Below, one piece after another: positions 1 to 9,097 of a stretch of DNA of 39,908 nt (position 1 is the stretch's first letter; each line of letters opens with the position of its first letter). Source of the DNA: Methylobacterium marchantiae (lineage in GTDB: Bacteria > Pseudomonadota > Alphaproteobacteria > Rhizobiales > Beijerinckiaceae); contig NZ_BPQT01000035.1 in assembly GCF_022179405.1 (NCBI RefSeq), forward strand, positions 1 to 39,908. The letters are read 5' to 3'. A model generated the notes under the pieces. The model saw only the letters and a list, made by a program, of their open reading frames with translations. It made no database searches and was not told where the DNA came from. Position numbers and translations under genes: made by a program.

Positions 1-538
1 CTGTTGATGCTCCACAACTAGACGATCATCCGGAGTTCTGGCTCGGACCGGCTTCTTCAAACGTCGGTGGCCGTTCCTCGGGCCGATACTCCGGATGTCG
101 TCATAGGCTTTCGCTTCGGCGCGAGCCGGTTATGAGATGATCCTGCGGTCGGGCGATGTCCGAGACCGATGCGCACCGAGGTTTCGCGAAGGGCCCGGCT
201 TCCGAAGGCATGAGAATTCCGAAGTGATGGAATCTCCGCGAAAGTGCAGGGGTGGGCTCCCCGAGGAAAAAATTCCAGATCGCTCAAGGGCTTGGCTTGG
301 ATCGACGATGAGCCCACTCGTTTCCGCTCCCCCGGCAGCCCGGTCCGTGAGGCTCCCTGCCGGCGATATGGCGGCCTCTGATAGCGAATTCGCGCGGGGG
401 GGGGCTCCCCTCTGTTTCGTCGAAGCGCCGCAACCCGTGACCTCGGCCCGATCGGACTAGTTCTCATGCACACTGCCCTTGCCGGGATTTTTGATGCGAC
501 GTGTTCGTGTCGGGGAACCCAGCGGGCGGGAGAGGGCG
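1..538. other. Non-coding left edge, no supported gene
   Basis: I see no convincing gene in this stretch. The open frames on both strands are rich in Arg and Pro, match no recognisable family and lack a good ribosome binding site. A run of nine G lies at 396-404. The final part presumably carries the promoter of the following oxidoreductase gene, but no clear -35/-10 pair could be assigned. Confidence 0.5.
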
Positions 539-1741
539 ATGCGAACGGATATCGTCGTTGTCGGGGGAGGTCTGGCCGGCTCGATGGCTGCGGCGATGCT
601 CGGGCGTCAGGGAAGAGAGGTGATCCTCGTCGACCCAAACGCCGTCTTCCCCCCCGCGTTTCGCTGCGAGAAACTGGAACAGGGACATATCCGGATTCTC
701 GCCAGGACGGGCATGAGCGAGGCGATCATCGCGGCCTCGACCCGTACCGAAGAGCTCTGGATCGCCCGGTCGGGGCGGATCGTCGACAAGGCTCCTTTCG
801 ACCAGTTCGGCATGCGATACGAGCATCTCGTGAACACCGTGAGGGGCGAGATTCCGCCCTCCGTCCAGGTGGTCCGGTCGATGGTCTCGAAGGTCACACA
901 GGGGGCCGATCGTCAGCGTATCGTGCTCGCCGGCGGCGAGGCCATCGAAGCCAGGCTGACGATCCTGGCCAGCGGTACGAACTGGTCCCTGCATGAAACC
1001 TTGGGGATGGCTCCGCAACTCGTCAGCCCGCACCATTCCACCGCGGTCGGCTTCGACGTCGTGCCCGTCGGCCGAAGCGACTTCGCTTTTCCGGCGCTGC
1101 AGTACAATCCCGAGCGGCTCGGCGACGGGATGGCCTACCTGAGCCTGTTCAGGATCGGATCCGCCATGAGGGCCAATCTGTTCCTGCATCTGGAGGCGGA
1201 AAGGCCGTCCAAGATGGCGTGGCTCAAGGCCTTCCAGAGCGAGCCGGATACCGCCCTGCAGGCGCTCCTCCCCAGTCTCGCCCGCCTCATCGGCCCCTAT
1301 ACGGTCGCCGGACCGATCAAGATTCGTCCGACGCATCTGCACATCCTGCACCGGACGTCCGTCCCCGGTATCGTGGCGGTGGGCGACGCGTTCGCGACGC
1401 CGTGTCCCGCGACCGGAACCGGAACCCTGCGGGTGTTCACCGATATCGAACGGCTCTGCAACGTCCATGTCCCGGCATGGCTGACCCTCCCCGAGATCGA
1501 TGCCGACACGATCGCGGACTTCTACCGGGACCCCGCGAAGGTCGCGTGCGACACGAACTCGGCGGCGCGAGCCCACGCTTTGCGTGCCACGACGATGAAG
1601 ACCGGGATGCGCTCCAAGACGGTCCATTGGCTGCGCTTCCTGACCCGCAGGCTGCGCTGGGCTCTCCGCTCGATCGGGCAACGGGTGAGAGGCGCAAGGA
1701 TGGCGTCGGCGAGCCCTAAACTGACGATCGATCCGAGCTAG
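539..1741 (+). CDS. FAD-dependent oxidoreductase (PHBH/monooxygenase-like fold)
   Basis: Predicted cytosolic flavoprotein of 400 residues. The N terminus has a Rossmann dinucleotide-binding motif GGGLAG at residues 9-14, followed by the acidic end of the second strand (VDP). Near residue 282 lies a GDAFATPCPATGTG segment, the second FAD-contacting motif (GD..) of the p-hydroxybenzoate hydroxylase/geranylgeranyl reductase/halogenase superfamily. The ATG at 539 is preferred over the in-frame ATG at 479 because a GGGAGAGG ribosome site sits just upstream and the Rossmann strand begins immediately after it. The gene converges on the NRPS gene with about 80 bases between their stops. It could oxidise, hydroxylate or desaturate a product of that synthetase, but this rests on neighbourhood only and the substrate is unknown. 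The basic, Arg-rich tail (last ~40 residues) is unusual. Confidence 0.85.
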   Translation: MRTDIVVVGGGLAGSMAAAMLGRQGREVILVDPNAVFPPAFRCEKLEQGHIRILARTGMSEAIIAASTRTEELWIARSGRIVDKAPFDQFGMRYEHLVNTVRGEIPPSVQVVRSMVSKVTQGADRQRIVLAGGEAIEARLTILASGTNWSLHETLGMAPQLVSPHHSTAVGFDVVPVGRSDFAFPALQYNPERLGDGMAYLSLFRIGSAMRANLFLHLEAERPSKMAWLKAFQSEPDTALQALLPSLARLIGPYTVAGPIKIRPTHLHILHRTSVPGIVAVGDAFATPCPATGTGTLRVFTDIERLCNVHVPAWLTLPEIDADTIADFYRDPAKVACDTNSAARAHALRATTMKTGMRSKTVHWLRFLTRRLRWALRSIGQRVRGARMASASPKLTIDPS

Positions 1742-1764
1742 AGCATCGGCCCGCAACGGGGATG

Positions 1765-1797
1765 CCGGTTCGGCCCGAGGGAGGGCATCCGAACCGG
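1765..1797. terminator. Hairpin between convergent oxidoreductase and NRPS genes
   Basis: A perfect 9-bp inverted repeat (CCGGTTCGG at 1765-1773, CCGAACCGG at 1789-1797) with a 15-base loop lies between two convergent stop codons. There is no T run, so it may end transcripts weakly or protect 3' ends. An alternative pairing of GATGCC with GGCATC overlaps it. Confidence 0.45.
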
Positions 1798-1821
1798 GAC
1801 CCGGCGGCACACCCTATCGCG

Positions 1822-4800
1822 TCAGAGCGCTGCCGCGAGGTGCCGGGCCATGATGCAGGCCCCGCGCTCGCGGAACGTGCCGAGATGATCGCTCGGGATC
1901 TCATGGACCGGCGTTCCGGCCTGTAACCACGGGCTCCACCCGAGCGCACCGTCGAGGAAGCGGCCGGACGGCTCGTACTGGTTGCGGAAAACCATCGCCG
2001 GCCGCTGGAGAGGCTTCGGCTGATAGGCGCGGACCGAGACTTCGAGCTCGTCCGAAAGCCGCCAGAAATCGCCGTCGTCTCCCGGATGGGCGATGGCCTC
2101 GGAATCCAGCACACGTCCGGCCATCCGACGCGCATGCCGGGCGAGCCGGCTCGTGCCGAGTCGGACCATCAGCGAAGCCGGGCTCTCGGTGAGGAGGAAG
2201 CGGAGGCGAGTGAAGCTCCGCATGGTCGTGATCGACGACCGGGCCAGAAGCCGCTTCGTCCGGCCCAGTCGCCCGAGATAGCCCGGTTCCCAGGAATCGA
2301 TCAGGATCAGCCTCTCGACCTGGCGCCCCTCCCATCCCAGTCGCCGTGCCGTCTCGAAGGCCAGGCTCCCCGCCTCGCAGAACCCGAGGAACGTGCAGGG
2401 GCCCTCCGGGCAGACGTGGCGGACGAGATCGAGATAGAGTTCGGCCATCTCGTCGATGGAGCGCCGTTTCCCGTCTGGGGAGGTCGCGATCCGGATGGCG
2501 TAGAAGGGCTGGTCGTCGCCGAGCTCGCGCGACAGCACGTTGTAGATGCTGGTGTGGTGGAACGCGATGATCGGCGGACGGCCGCCCTTCGGCTGGACGG
2601 CGACGATCCTGGCGCCCGTGGGCTCGGAACGGGCGGTGAGATGCCGGCAGAACTCGCGCAGGCTCGGCGCATCGAACAGGGCACCGAAACTCACCCGCAG
2701 CCCGAGTTCGACCTTGAGCCGCGAGAACATCCTGGCGGCCAGGAGCGAATGTCCGCCGAGCTCGAAGAAATGGGCCGAAGGCCCGATGTCCTCGACGTGC
2801 AGCGTCTCGGCCCAGATCCGGGCCACCCGGCTCTCGAATTCGGAGAGGTCGCTCATGCCGATGACGGGATCGATCGGACCGACGAACGGAAGCGCCTTGC
2901 GGTCGAGCTTGCCGTTAGGCGTTCGCGGAAACGATTCGAGACGGACGAAGTTGGCGGGGATCATGTAGCTGGGCAGGAAGCCGGAAAGGCGGCTCCTGAA
3001 CTCGGCGGCCGAGAAGCACGGAACCGGACAGTCCGGCTCGACCACCAGATACGCCACGAGGCGAGCCTCCACCGCCGAATCGGAGAGGGCGACGACGGCC
3101 GCTTCCGCGATACCCGGTATCCGCTCGAGCGCCGTCTCGATCTCGCCGATTTCGACGCGGTATCCGCGGATCTTCACCTGCTGATCGGCTCGCCCGAGAA
3201 GCTCGAGCGTTCCATCGGTCCTCCAGCGGGCGAGGTCGCCGGTGCGGTAGAGCCGTGCGCCAGGCTGTTGGCGGAAGGGGTCCCTGAGGAAACGCTCCGC
3301 CGTGAGGTCCGGTCGGCCGTGATATCCCAGGGCCACGCCGTCACCGCCGATGGCGAGTTCACCGATGCTCCCCGGCAATGACAGGTCGCCTCGCGCATCG
3401 AGGACGTAGAAGTGGGTATTGGCGATCGGGGTACCGACGGGAATCGGCCCCTCGCTCGCGACGACGCGGTCGGCGGACGACCAGATCGTCGTCTCGGTCG
3501 GACCGTACATGTTCCACAGGTCCCCTCCCGTGGCGATCAGCCGGGTGGCGAGTTCCCGCGGCATCGGTTCCCCGCCGCAGAGCATGGTCAGACGCAGGGT
3601 TCCGGTCCAGCCCACCGCCAGCAGGATCTGCCAGGTGATGGGGGTCGCCTGAAGGACCGTCGCCGCGCTGCGCTTCAGAAGGGCGAGCAACGCGTCGCCG
3701 TCGCGGCTCGTGGCCTGCGATGCCACCACGAGCCGGGCGCCGACTACGAGCGGCAGCAGGAGCTCGAGGACGCTGATGTCGAAGGACAATGTCGTCACGC
3801 TGACGAGGACGTCGTTTTCGGTGAGGCCCGGCCGCTCGCGCATGGCCCAGAGCAGATTGACGAGGGAACCATGCCCGACCACCACGCCCTTGGGCTGCCC
3901 GGTGGAACCCGACGTGTAGATGACATAGGCGGCCGCGTTGGGGAGGGGGCCATCGATTTCGAGGGACGTCGAGGGTTGTGCGGCGATCGCGTCGCGGGAT
4001 GAATCGAGGGCGAGCATGGGTACGGCGCAGGCCGGCAGGGCAGCCTGCAATCCTTGCTTGGTCAGGATCAGCGCCGCACCGCAATCGGCGATCATGAAGG
4101 CGATGCGGGCCGATGGAAACGAAGGATCGAGGGGCACGTAGGCGGCCCCGGACTTCAGCACCGCCATCACCGCGACGACCATGTCGAGGGAGCGGTCGAG
4201 AAAGATCGCCACCCGCTCTCCGGGACCGATGCCGCGGTCGCGCAGACAATGCGCGAGCCGATTGGACGCGGCATCGAGTTCCCAATAGGTGAGGGACTGC
4301 CCCTCATACGTCACCGCGATCGCGTCGGGACGCTGGCGTGCCTGGTCGGTGAACAGACCGTGAGCGCCTTTCTCGGCGGGATACGGCACCACGCTGGCGC
4401 ACCAGTCGCCGCACAAGCTGCGACGCTCGACCTCGGTCAGGAGGTCGACCTGAGACAGGCGTAGATCCGGATCGTCGAGAACCCGTTCGAAGGCGAGGTG
4501 CAGGCGTGCGAGCAGATCGGCCACGCTCTGGCGCTCGAACAGGTCGGTCCGATAGTCGCAAGCGATGCACCATCCCGCGCCGCCGTCGCTCATGACGAAT
4601 TCGAGTTCGAAACGCGTGCCGCCCGACGGGACGAGCCATTCGCTGATGGTGATCCCGCCGAAGCTCTCCTCCGCGAGAGTGGGAGGCCGATAGGTGAAGC
4701 TCACCGGCGACAGCGGCTCGAGCGGAAGTACGGAGCCGGCGGCGGCATGAGCGGCGGCCTTGGCCACATTCTTCCCGATGCGCAGGAGCAGTTCGGTGAA

Positions 4801-5802
4801 GCTCGGATCATCGGAGAGGTCGTTGCGCAGGAACAAATCCGTCTCGAACGGCCCGACGACGGACGCGAACGCCGCTTCGTCGCGATTCGCCCAATGGGTC
4901 ATCACGGCGATGTCGGTCGCGTTGCTTCGCCGATGCAGGACCAGCTTGAGCGCGGCGAGGCCGAGAACGAACGGCGTCGTCCCGAGCCGGGTGCAGAGCC
5001 CCTGAAGGCTGGTCGTCAGATCCTTCCCGAGGTCCAACTCGATCCGCTCTGACTGCAGGGTAGGAGCGGGCGGGTGCGGACGATCCGCCAGGAGATCGCA
5101 GGCCACCGATCCGGCCGTGACGTCGCGCCAGTATCGCGCGTCCCCGACGGCGACGTCCGGATCGGAGGCGGACTCCCATCGGGCGATGACATCGGCATAT
5201 CCAAGCGGAGGCGGCGGAAAGAGCGTCGCATCGTCTCGTACCGTGCTTTGCCCGAGCGCGTCATAGATCAGAGCGAGATCCCCGGCGATCAGGCCGAGCG
5301 AGGTATGGTCGCAGACGAGCCGGTGAGCCGTGACGAGCAGGATCGACGTGACGGCACCGATTCTGAGGAGAGTCGCCTGCAGCAGCGGCGGCGTGTCGAT
5401 CCGGAGCGGAGCGTCGGCCTGCTGGCGAGCGATCTCTTCGGCTTCCGTCATGCGCTCGCACTCGGGCAGGGCGGTGAGATCGATGATGGAGATGTGGAAC
5501 GGGGCCGCAGGCGCGACGGCATCGTTCGGCGGAGCCATCGCAAATCGGCTGCTCAGAACCGGATGCCGGTGCAGGATGATCCCGAACGCCTCCTCCAATC
5601 GGCCGGATTCCACGCGGCCTTCGAGGCGCCAGCCGATCGAAACGTTCTGTACGGGCATCTCCGGCCGGTCCCGATGCAGGTCGAGCAGGCGATGTTGAAT
5701 CGCGGAAACGGACGATGCGATCGATCCCGGAGACCGGCTCCCGGAAGCGATCCTGTCATCGACGGCCTCGGCGTCGAGACCGGCTGCGATGCCCAAATCC
5801 AT
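1822..5802 (-). CDS. Single-module nonribosomal peptide synthetase, C-A-T-TE
   Basis: A 1326-residue enzyme that would activate one amino acid, hold it on a carrier domain, condense it with a partner and release it. Domains: condensation about 25-450; adenylation about 480-985, with YTSGSTGQPKG near 630, NMYGPTE near 765, YRTGDLARW near 855 and NGKLDRKAL near 965; carrier with LGGHSL (Ser ~1019); thioesterase about 1070-1326. The condensation motif reads HRLVCDH at 160-166 instead of HHxxxDG, so the usual second, catalytic His is Arg. The thioesterase elbow reads GFCEAG, with Cys ~1142 in place of Ser; Asp ~1169 and His ~1306 complete a plausible triad. By my hand alignment the specificity pocket starts D-I-L and ends I-W-K; the substrate is not assignable. 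The ATG at 5802 follows a GGAG site; an in-frame ATG at 5922 lacks one. The gene is divergent from UDP-glucose dehydrogenase in an EPS locus. Confidence 0.93.
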   Translation of the reverse strand: MDLGIAAGLDAEAVDDRIASGSRSPGSIASSVSAIQHRLLDLHRDRPEMPVQNVSIGWRLEGRVESGRLEEAFGIILHRHPVLSSRFAMAPPNDAVAPAAPFHISIIDLTALPECERMTEAEEIARQQADAPLRIDTPPLLQATLLRIGAVTSILLVTAHRLVCDHTSLGLIAGDLALIYDALGQSTVRDDATLFPPPPLGYADVIARWESASDPDVAVGDARYWRDVTAGSVACDLLADRPHPPAPTLQSERIELDLGKDLTTSLQGLCTRLGTTPFVLGLAALKLVLHRRSNATDIAVMTHWANRDEAAFASVVGPFETDLFLRNDLSDDPSFTELLLRIGKNVAKAAAHAAAGSVLPLEPLSPVSFTYRPPTLAEESFGGITISEWLVPSGGTRFELEFVMSDGGAGWCIACDYRTDLFERQSVADLLARLHLAFERVLDDPDLRLSQVDLLTEVERRSLCGDWCASVVPYPAEKGAHGLFTDQARQRPDAIAVTYEGQSLTYWELDAASNRLAHCLRDRGIGPGERVAIFLDRSLDMVVAVMAVLKSGAAYVPLDPSFPSARIAFMIADCGAALILTKQGLQAALPACAVPMLALDSSRDAIAAQPSTSLEIDGPLPNAAAYVIYTSGSTGQPKGVVVGHGSLVNLLWAMRERPGLTENDVLVSVTTLSFDISVLELLLPLVVGARLVVASQATSRDGDALLALLKRSAATVLQATPITWQILLAVGWTGTLRLTMLCGGEPMPRELATRLIATGGDLWNMYGPTETTIWSSADRVVASEGPIPVGTPIANTHFYVLDARGDLSLPGSIGELAIGGDGVALGYHGRPDLTAERFLRDPFRQQPGARLYRTGDLARWRTDGTLELLGRADQQVKIRGYRVEIGEIETALERIPGIAEAAVVALSDSAVEARLVAYLVVEPDCPVPCFSAAEFRSRLSGFLPSYMIPANFVRLESFPRTPNGKLDRKALPFVGPIDPVIGMSDLSEFESRVARIWAETLHVEDIGPSAHFFELGGHSLLAARMFSRLKVELGLRVSFGALFDAPSLREFCRHLTARSEPTGARIVAVQPKGGRPPIIAFHHTSIYNVLSRELGDDQPFYAIRIATSPDGKRRSIDEMAELYLDLVRHVCPEGPCTFLGFCEAGSLAFETARRLGWEGRQVERLILIDSWEPGYLGRLGRTKRLLARSSITTMRSFTRLRFLLTESPASLMVRLGTSRLARHARRMAGRVLDSEAIAHPGDDGDFWRLSDELEVSVRAYQPKPLQRPAMVFRNQYEPSGRFLDGALGWSPWLQAGTPVHEIPSDHLGTFRERGACIMARHLAAAL

Positions 5803-6214
5803 GATCGATTCTCCATCCTCTGCCTGAGCCGCCAAACGCCTCGATCGCGCAGGATCGGAGAACGCCGCGGTCACCGGCCATGTCGATGAGACGAAGACGA
5901 TGACACGGGAATCGCCATTCATTCCGGTCGATTAAGGAGTATCGGCGACCACCTGTCGGTGGACAGACGGACGCTCTCTCGATGAAATCTCGTCTAACCC
6001 GCCAAGCATCAGGGGCGCCGTCGCACGATGTCTTCAACCCGCTCCTAGAGCCAAAGAGCTACTCATAAAGATGATCGGCTCACTCGATTAAGTCGCTCAT
6101 CAGCCATCGTATTTCTTGAGTCGAGCAGGGGCGACGCCTCACATTTCAGGACGTGACGGAGCGGCGCTCGATAATCCCGTCGACCTCGCCAAGTCCTGTC
6201 GGGAGAGCTTCGCG
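5803..6214. promoter_or_regulatory. Divergent promoter region between NRPS and ugd
   Basis: About 410 bases separate two divergent genes (less if the NRPS starts at 5922). The part at 6040-6115 is clearly less GC-rich than its surroundings and is a likely place for the dehydrogenase promoter. A small hairpin, CCACC/GGTGG, lies at 5949-5962. No convincing operator or sigma-factor box was recognised. Confidence 0.35.
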
Positions 6215-7570
6215 ATGCGCATCGCCATCATCGGATCCGGGTATGTCGGCCTCGTGTCTGGAGCCTGCCTCGCCGATTTCGGGCATAACGTGGTCTGCAT
6301 CGACCGCGACGACGCCAAGATCCGCGCCCTCCAGCAAGGCGAGATCCCCATCTTCGAGCCGCTACTGGCCGATCTGGTCATCAAGAACCAGCGAGAGGAC
6401 AGGCTGTCCTTCTCCACCGATCTCGGCCCGGCCGTGGCGGAGGCGGAGGTGGTCTTCATCGCCGTGGGGACGCCGGCGCGGCAACGGGATGGCCAAGCCG
6501 ATCTCAGCTACGTCCATGCGGCCGTGCGCGATATCGCCATGTCGATGTCCGGCTACACGGTGGTGGTGGTCAAATCCACCGTCCCGGTGGGGACGGGCGA
6601 CGGGATCGAGCGACTGATCCGCGAGGTGCGCCCGCAGGCCGATGTCTCGGTGGCGTCGAACCCCGAGTTCCTGCGTGAAGGCGCTGCCATCGGTGATTTC
6701 AAGAGGCCAGACCGCATCGTCATCGGCGTCGAGGACGATCGGGCCAGGCAGGTCATGTCCGAGGTGTACCGGCCGCTGTTCCTGAACACGTCGCCCATCG
6801 TCGTCATGTCCCGTCGCAGCGCCGAGGTGACGAAATACGCGGCCAATGCCTTCCTCGCCACCAAGATCGCTTTCATCAACGAAGTGGCGGACCTGTGCGA
6901 GCAGGCCGGTGCCGATGTCCAGGAGGTCGCGCACGGGATCGGCCTCGACAAGCGGATCGGCGGCAAGTTCCTCCATGCCGGCCCGGGCTTCGGAGGGTCG
7001 TGCTTCCCGAAGGACATGCAGGCCATGATCAAGATGGCCCAGGATCACGGAACCCCGCTGCGGATCGTGGAAACCGCGGCTGCGGTCAACGATCAGCGCA
7101 AGCGGGTGATGGCCCGCAAGATCATTCGCGCCTGTGGCGGCAGCGTACGCCACCGGACGATCGCCGTCCTCGGCCTGACCTTCAAGCCCAATACCGACGA
7201 CATGCGCGATTCGCCCGCGATCGCGATCATCACCGGCCTGCAGGATGCCGGAGCGCGGATACGGGCATACGATCCCGAGGGTATGGACCAGGCTCGGACG
7301 GTGCTGGACGACGTCGCCTATTGCGGCGATGCCTATACCTGCGTGGAGGATGCTGACGCCCTCGTGATCGTCACGGAATGGGACATGTTCCGGGCCCTCG
7401 ATCTCGACAAGATCCGCGGCCTGATGAGGCGGCCGGTCCTCGTTGACCTGCGCAACATCTACGGTGCCGCCGAAGCGACGAAGGCCGGCTTCGCCTATGT
7501 CTCCGTCGGCAGGGGGCGTCAGGTCCCGCCGGTTCAAGAGGGTGCCCCGATTCTCGCCCTCGTAGGGTGA
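6215..7570 (+). CDS. ugd: UDP-glucose 6-dehydrogenase
   Basis: Oxidises UDP-glucose to UDP-glucuronate with two NAD+ in the cytosol, supplying an acidic sugar donor and the substrate of UDP-xylose synthase. The 451-residue length is normal for the UDP-glucose/GDP-mannose dehydrogenase family. It begins MRIAIIGSGYVG (NAD-binding glycine motif at residues 7-12), contains the family segment VGTPAR and has the catalytic cysteine in GGSCFPKD (Cys 263). The ATG at 6215 is preceded by GGGAGAG; a TTG 99 bases upstream also opens the frame but would add a non-homologous leader. UDP-xylose synthase at 25625 would use its product, which ties the two ends of the locus together. GDP-mannose dehydrogenase is a less likely reading. 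Confidence 0.93.
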   Translation: MRIAIIGSGYVGLVSGACLADFGHNVVCIDRDDAKIRALQQGEIPIFEPLLADLVIKNQREDRLSFSTDLGPAVAEAEVVFIAVGTPARQRDGQADLSYVHAAVRDIAMSMSGYTVVVVKSTVPVGTGDGIERLIREVRPQADVSVASNPEFLREGAAIGDFKRPDRIVIGVEDDRARQVMSEVYRPLFLNTSPIVVMSRRSAEVTKYAANAFLATKIAFINEVADLCEQAGADVQEVAHGIGLDKRIGGKFLHAGPGFGGSCFPKDMQAMIKMAQDHGTPLRIVETAAAVNDQRKRVMARKIIRACGGSVRHRTIAVLGLTFKPNTDDMRDSPAIAIITGLQDAGARIRAYDPEGMDQARTVLDDVAYCGDAYTCVEDADALVIVTEWDMFRALDLDKIRGLMRRPVLVDLRNIYGAAEATKAGFAYVSVGRGRQVPPVQEGAPILALVG

Positions 7571-7721
7571 GGCCGCCGGCGCCTCCCGGTCGCGACGCGG
7601 GTCTCGGCCCTCCCGCGGCATCGGCCATTTCTCGAAAAGCGCTTCCTTCAGGCCGCTGATCGAGGGGCCGCCACGGACGTCGGACAGCATCTCCGAGCGG
7701 TGCCCGCAGGTGATGTCCCGC

Positions 7722-8807
7722 TTACTGCGGCGCCTTGGCGAAATGCGTGGGCTTGGCGAGGTGCGTGGGCTTGGCGAGGTGCATGCGCCGCCATTCCGTC
7801 GGCGACATTCCGGTCCAGCGCCGGAACGCCACCACGATGGCACTCGGCTCGCGGTAGCCGAGAAGCCAGGAGATCTCGGAGATCGGCAGCGTCCGCACCT
7901 TAATGTAGTGCAGTGCCAGATCGGCTCTGAGTTCGTCGAGGATGCGGCTGAAGGTCTTGTCCTCCTCGCTCAACCGGCGCGAAAGCGTGCGCGTGCTCAT
8001 CCCGAGATCCTTGGCGATGGCCTCCGTCGTCACGGTCCCGTGGGGCAGCCGCGGTGTCATCGCCTTGATGACCCGCGCCCGCAGGGAACTCGTATCGCCA
8101 CCATTCTCCGCCACCACCCGCTCGAAATGCTCGACAAGATAGGCATGCAAGTAGGGATCGAAGCTCGCCAGCCTGACATCGGCGAGCTGCGGCTCGAAAT
8201 CGATCTTGTCTTCCGGTGCCCCGAACGCGATTTCTACGCGGAATTCGGTCTCCATCTCCGATTCCGCGGTGGGATCCAGTGCAGGCCGAGAGAGGCTGGC
8301 ACCGATCGGCATGGTCTCCGGGGCAACAAGCGACCGGACGAGCCGCAGCAGGGTCACGAGCCAGAATTCGGAAAGCGTCTTCCGGGCCTGTTCCGAGGCG
8401 CCTCCGGTATCCACGGCCACCGTCAGGGCCACGTCGGAAAGCCGGCACGAGCCACGAAGGGACGGATCTTCCGCGGGCACGAAACGCTCGAAACAGGCGA
8501 GTGCTTCTCCGGCGGTTTCGGATGAAGCCAACAGGTAGAAGAACAGCCCCAGACGGCGCAGGTCGTAATCACGGGCGACATGGAAGCCGAGGGCAACGTC
8601 GTGGAGTGCCTCCGCCGCGGCGCTCAGGAACGCGACCTGCCGGTCGCTCTCCCGGACGGCTTTCAAGGGAGGCTCAACCGGAAGGGCCGCCTGCTGCAGA
8701 AGCGGCTCCGGATCGAGGCCGGCCCGGACCAGCCGCTCGACCGTCAATGCAACCATCGGGCTCGACCCGCCGGAAGGTGATTCGGAAGGGGAGCCGGAGG
8801 GAACCAT
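7722..8807 (-). CDS. AraC-family transcriptional regulator
   Basis: A 361-residue DNA-binding regulator. The N-terminal ~200 residues resemble the arabinose-binding-like domain (PF12625 type) found in OruR/ArgR-like AraC proteins. The C-terminal ~100 residues form the double helix-turn-helix, including TEAIAKDLGMSTRTLSRRLSEE and, near the end, ISWLLGYREPSAIVVAFRRWTGMSPTEWR. The ATG at 8807 has an AAAGGGG site a few bases upstream; the longer frame starting at 8888 uses TTG and lacks a site. The last ~20 residues are a short tandem repeat (HLAKPT units) from an 18-bp DNA repeat, probably a recent expansion after the domain end. It is divergent from the first beta-helix gene and could control it, which is inference from position only. 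Confidence 0.9.
   Translation of the reverse strand: MVPSGSPSESPSGGSSPMVALTVERLVRAGLDPEPLLQQAALPVEPPLKAVRESDRQVAFLSAAAEALHDVALGFHVARDYDLRRLGLFFYLLASSETAGEALACFERFVPAEDPSLRGSCRLSDVALTVAVDTGGASEQARKTLSEFWLVTLLRLVRSLVAPETMPIGASLSRPALDPTAESEMETEFRVEIAFGAPEDKIDFEPQLADVRLASFDPYLHAYLVEHFERVVAENGGDTSSLRARVIKAMTPRLPHGTVTTEAIAKDLGMSTRTLSRRLSEEDKTFSRILDELRADLALHYIKVRTLPISEISWLLGYREPSAIVVAFRRWTGMSPTEWRRMHLAKPTHLAKPTHFAKAPQ
7734..7787. repeat. 18-bp tandem repeat (about 3 copies) in the AraC 3' end
   Basis: Units begin at 7734, 7752 and 7770 with core CTTGGCGAGGTGCGTGGG. The first and third copies carry substitutions. The period is a multiple of three, so the reading frame is preserved and the protein gains HLAKPT units at its C terminus. 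Confidence 0.85.
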
Positions 8808-8949
8808 GTTTCCCCTTTGGATCGGCGGGATGACGGATTGGCGCCCCAGGCCAAGGCGGCGGCGACCGACCGCAATTGCCTCGTTCAAAACTGCGTAGAC
8901 GCGGCGAGTCGCGCCGAGTGTCTGGCGAGCTATGACAAGACGGCGGCGG

Positions 8950-9060
8950 TCAATCGATAGTAGTCAATGGCCAAGCCGCCACCGCGTTTCATCGATCTAG
9001 ATGACAACTAACAGAATATTGAATGCAACTTAAATAAAATCTAAATACAGGCGGCTCCGA
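8950..9060. promoter_or_regulatory. AT-rich divergent promoter region upstream of beta-helix gene 1
   Basis: Between the AraC gene and the beta-helix gene, about 8985-9050 is strikingly AT-rich (for example TTAAATAAAATCTAAATA) within GC-rich DNA. It is a likely promoter and regulator-binding region for the secreted beta-helix protein. No specific operator was recognised. Confidence 0.45.
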
Positions 9061-9097
9061 CGTCAATGGAAACGATACTCTCGCGAGGAGCGAAATA

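Noticed and set aside
396-404. Run of nine G as a possible phase-variation tract
   Set aside because: It is not inside a supported gene or between recognisable promoter boxes, so no switch can be argued.
464-1810. 448-residue minus-strand frame opposite the FAD oxidoreductase
   Set aside because: Arg/Gly/Pro/His-rich shadow of a clear flavoprotein gene on the other strand, with no motifs.
6362-7843. 493-residue minus-strand frame opposite ugd
   Set aside because: Antisense to an enzyme with all catalytic motifs; high-GC codon bias leaves this frame open by chance.
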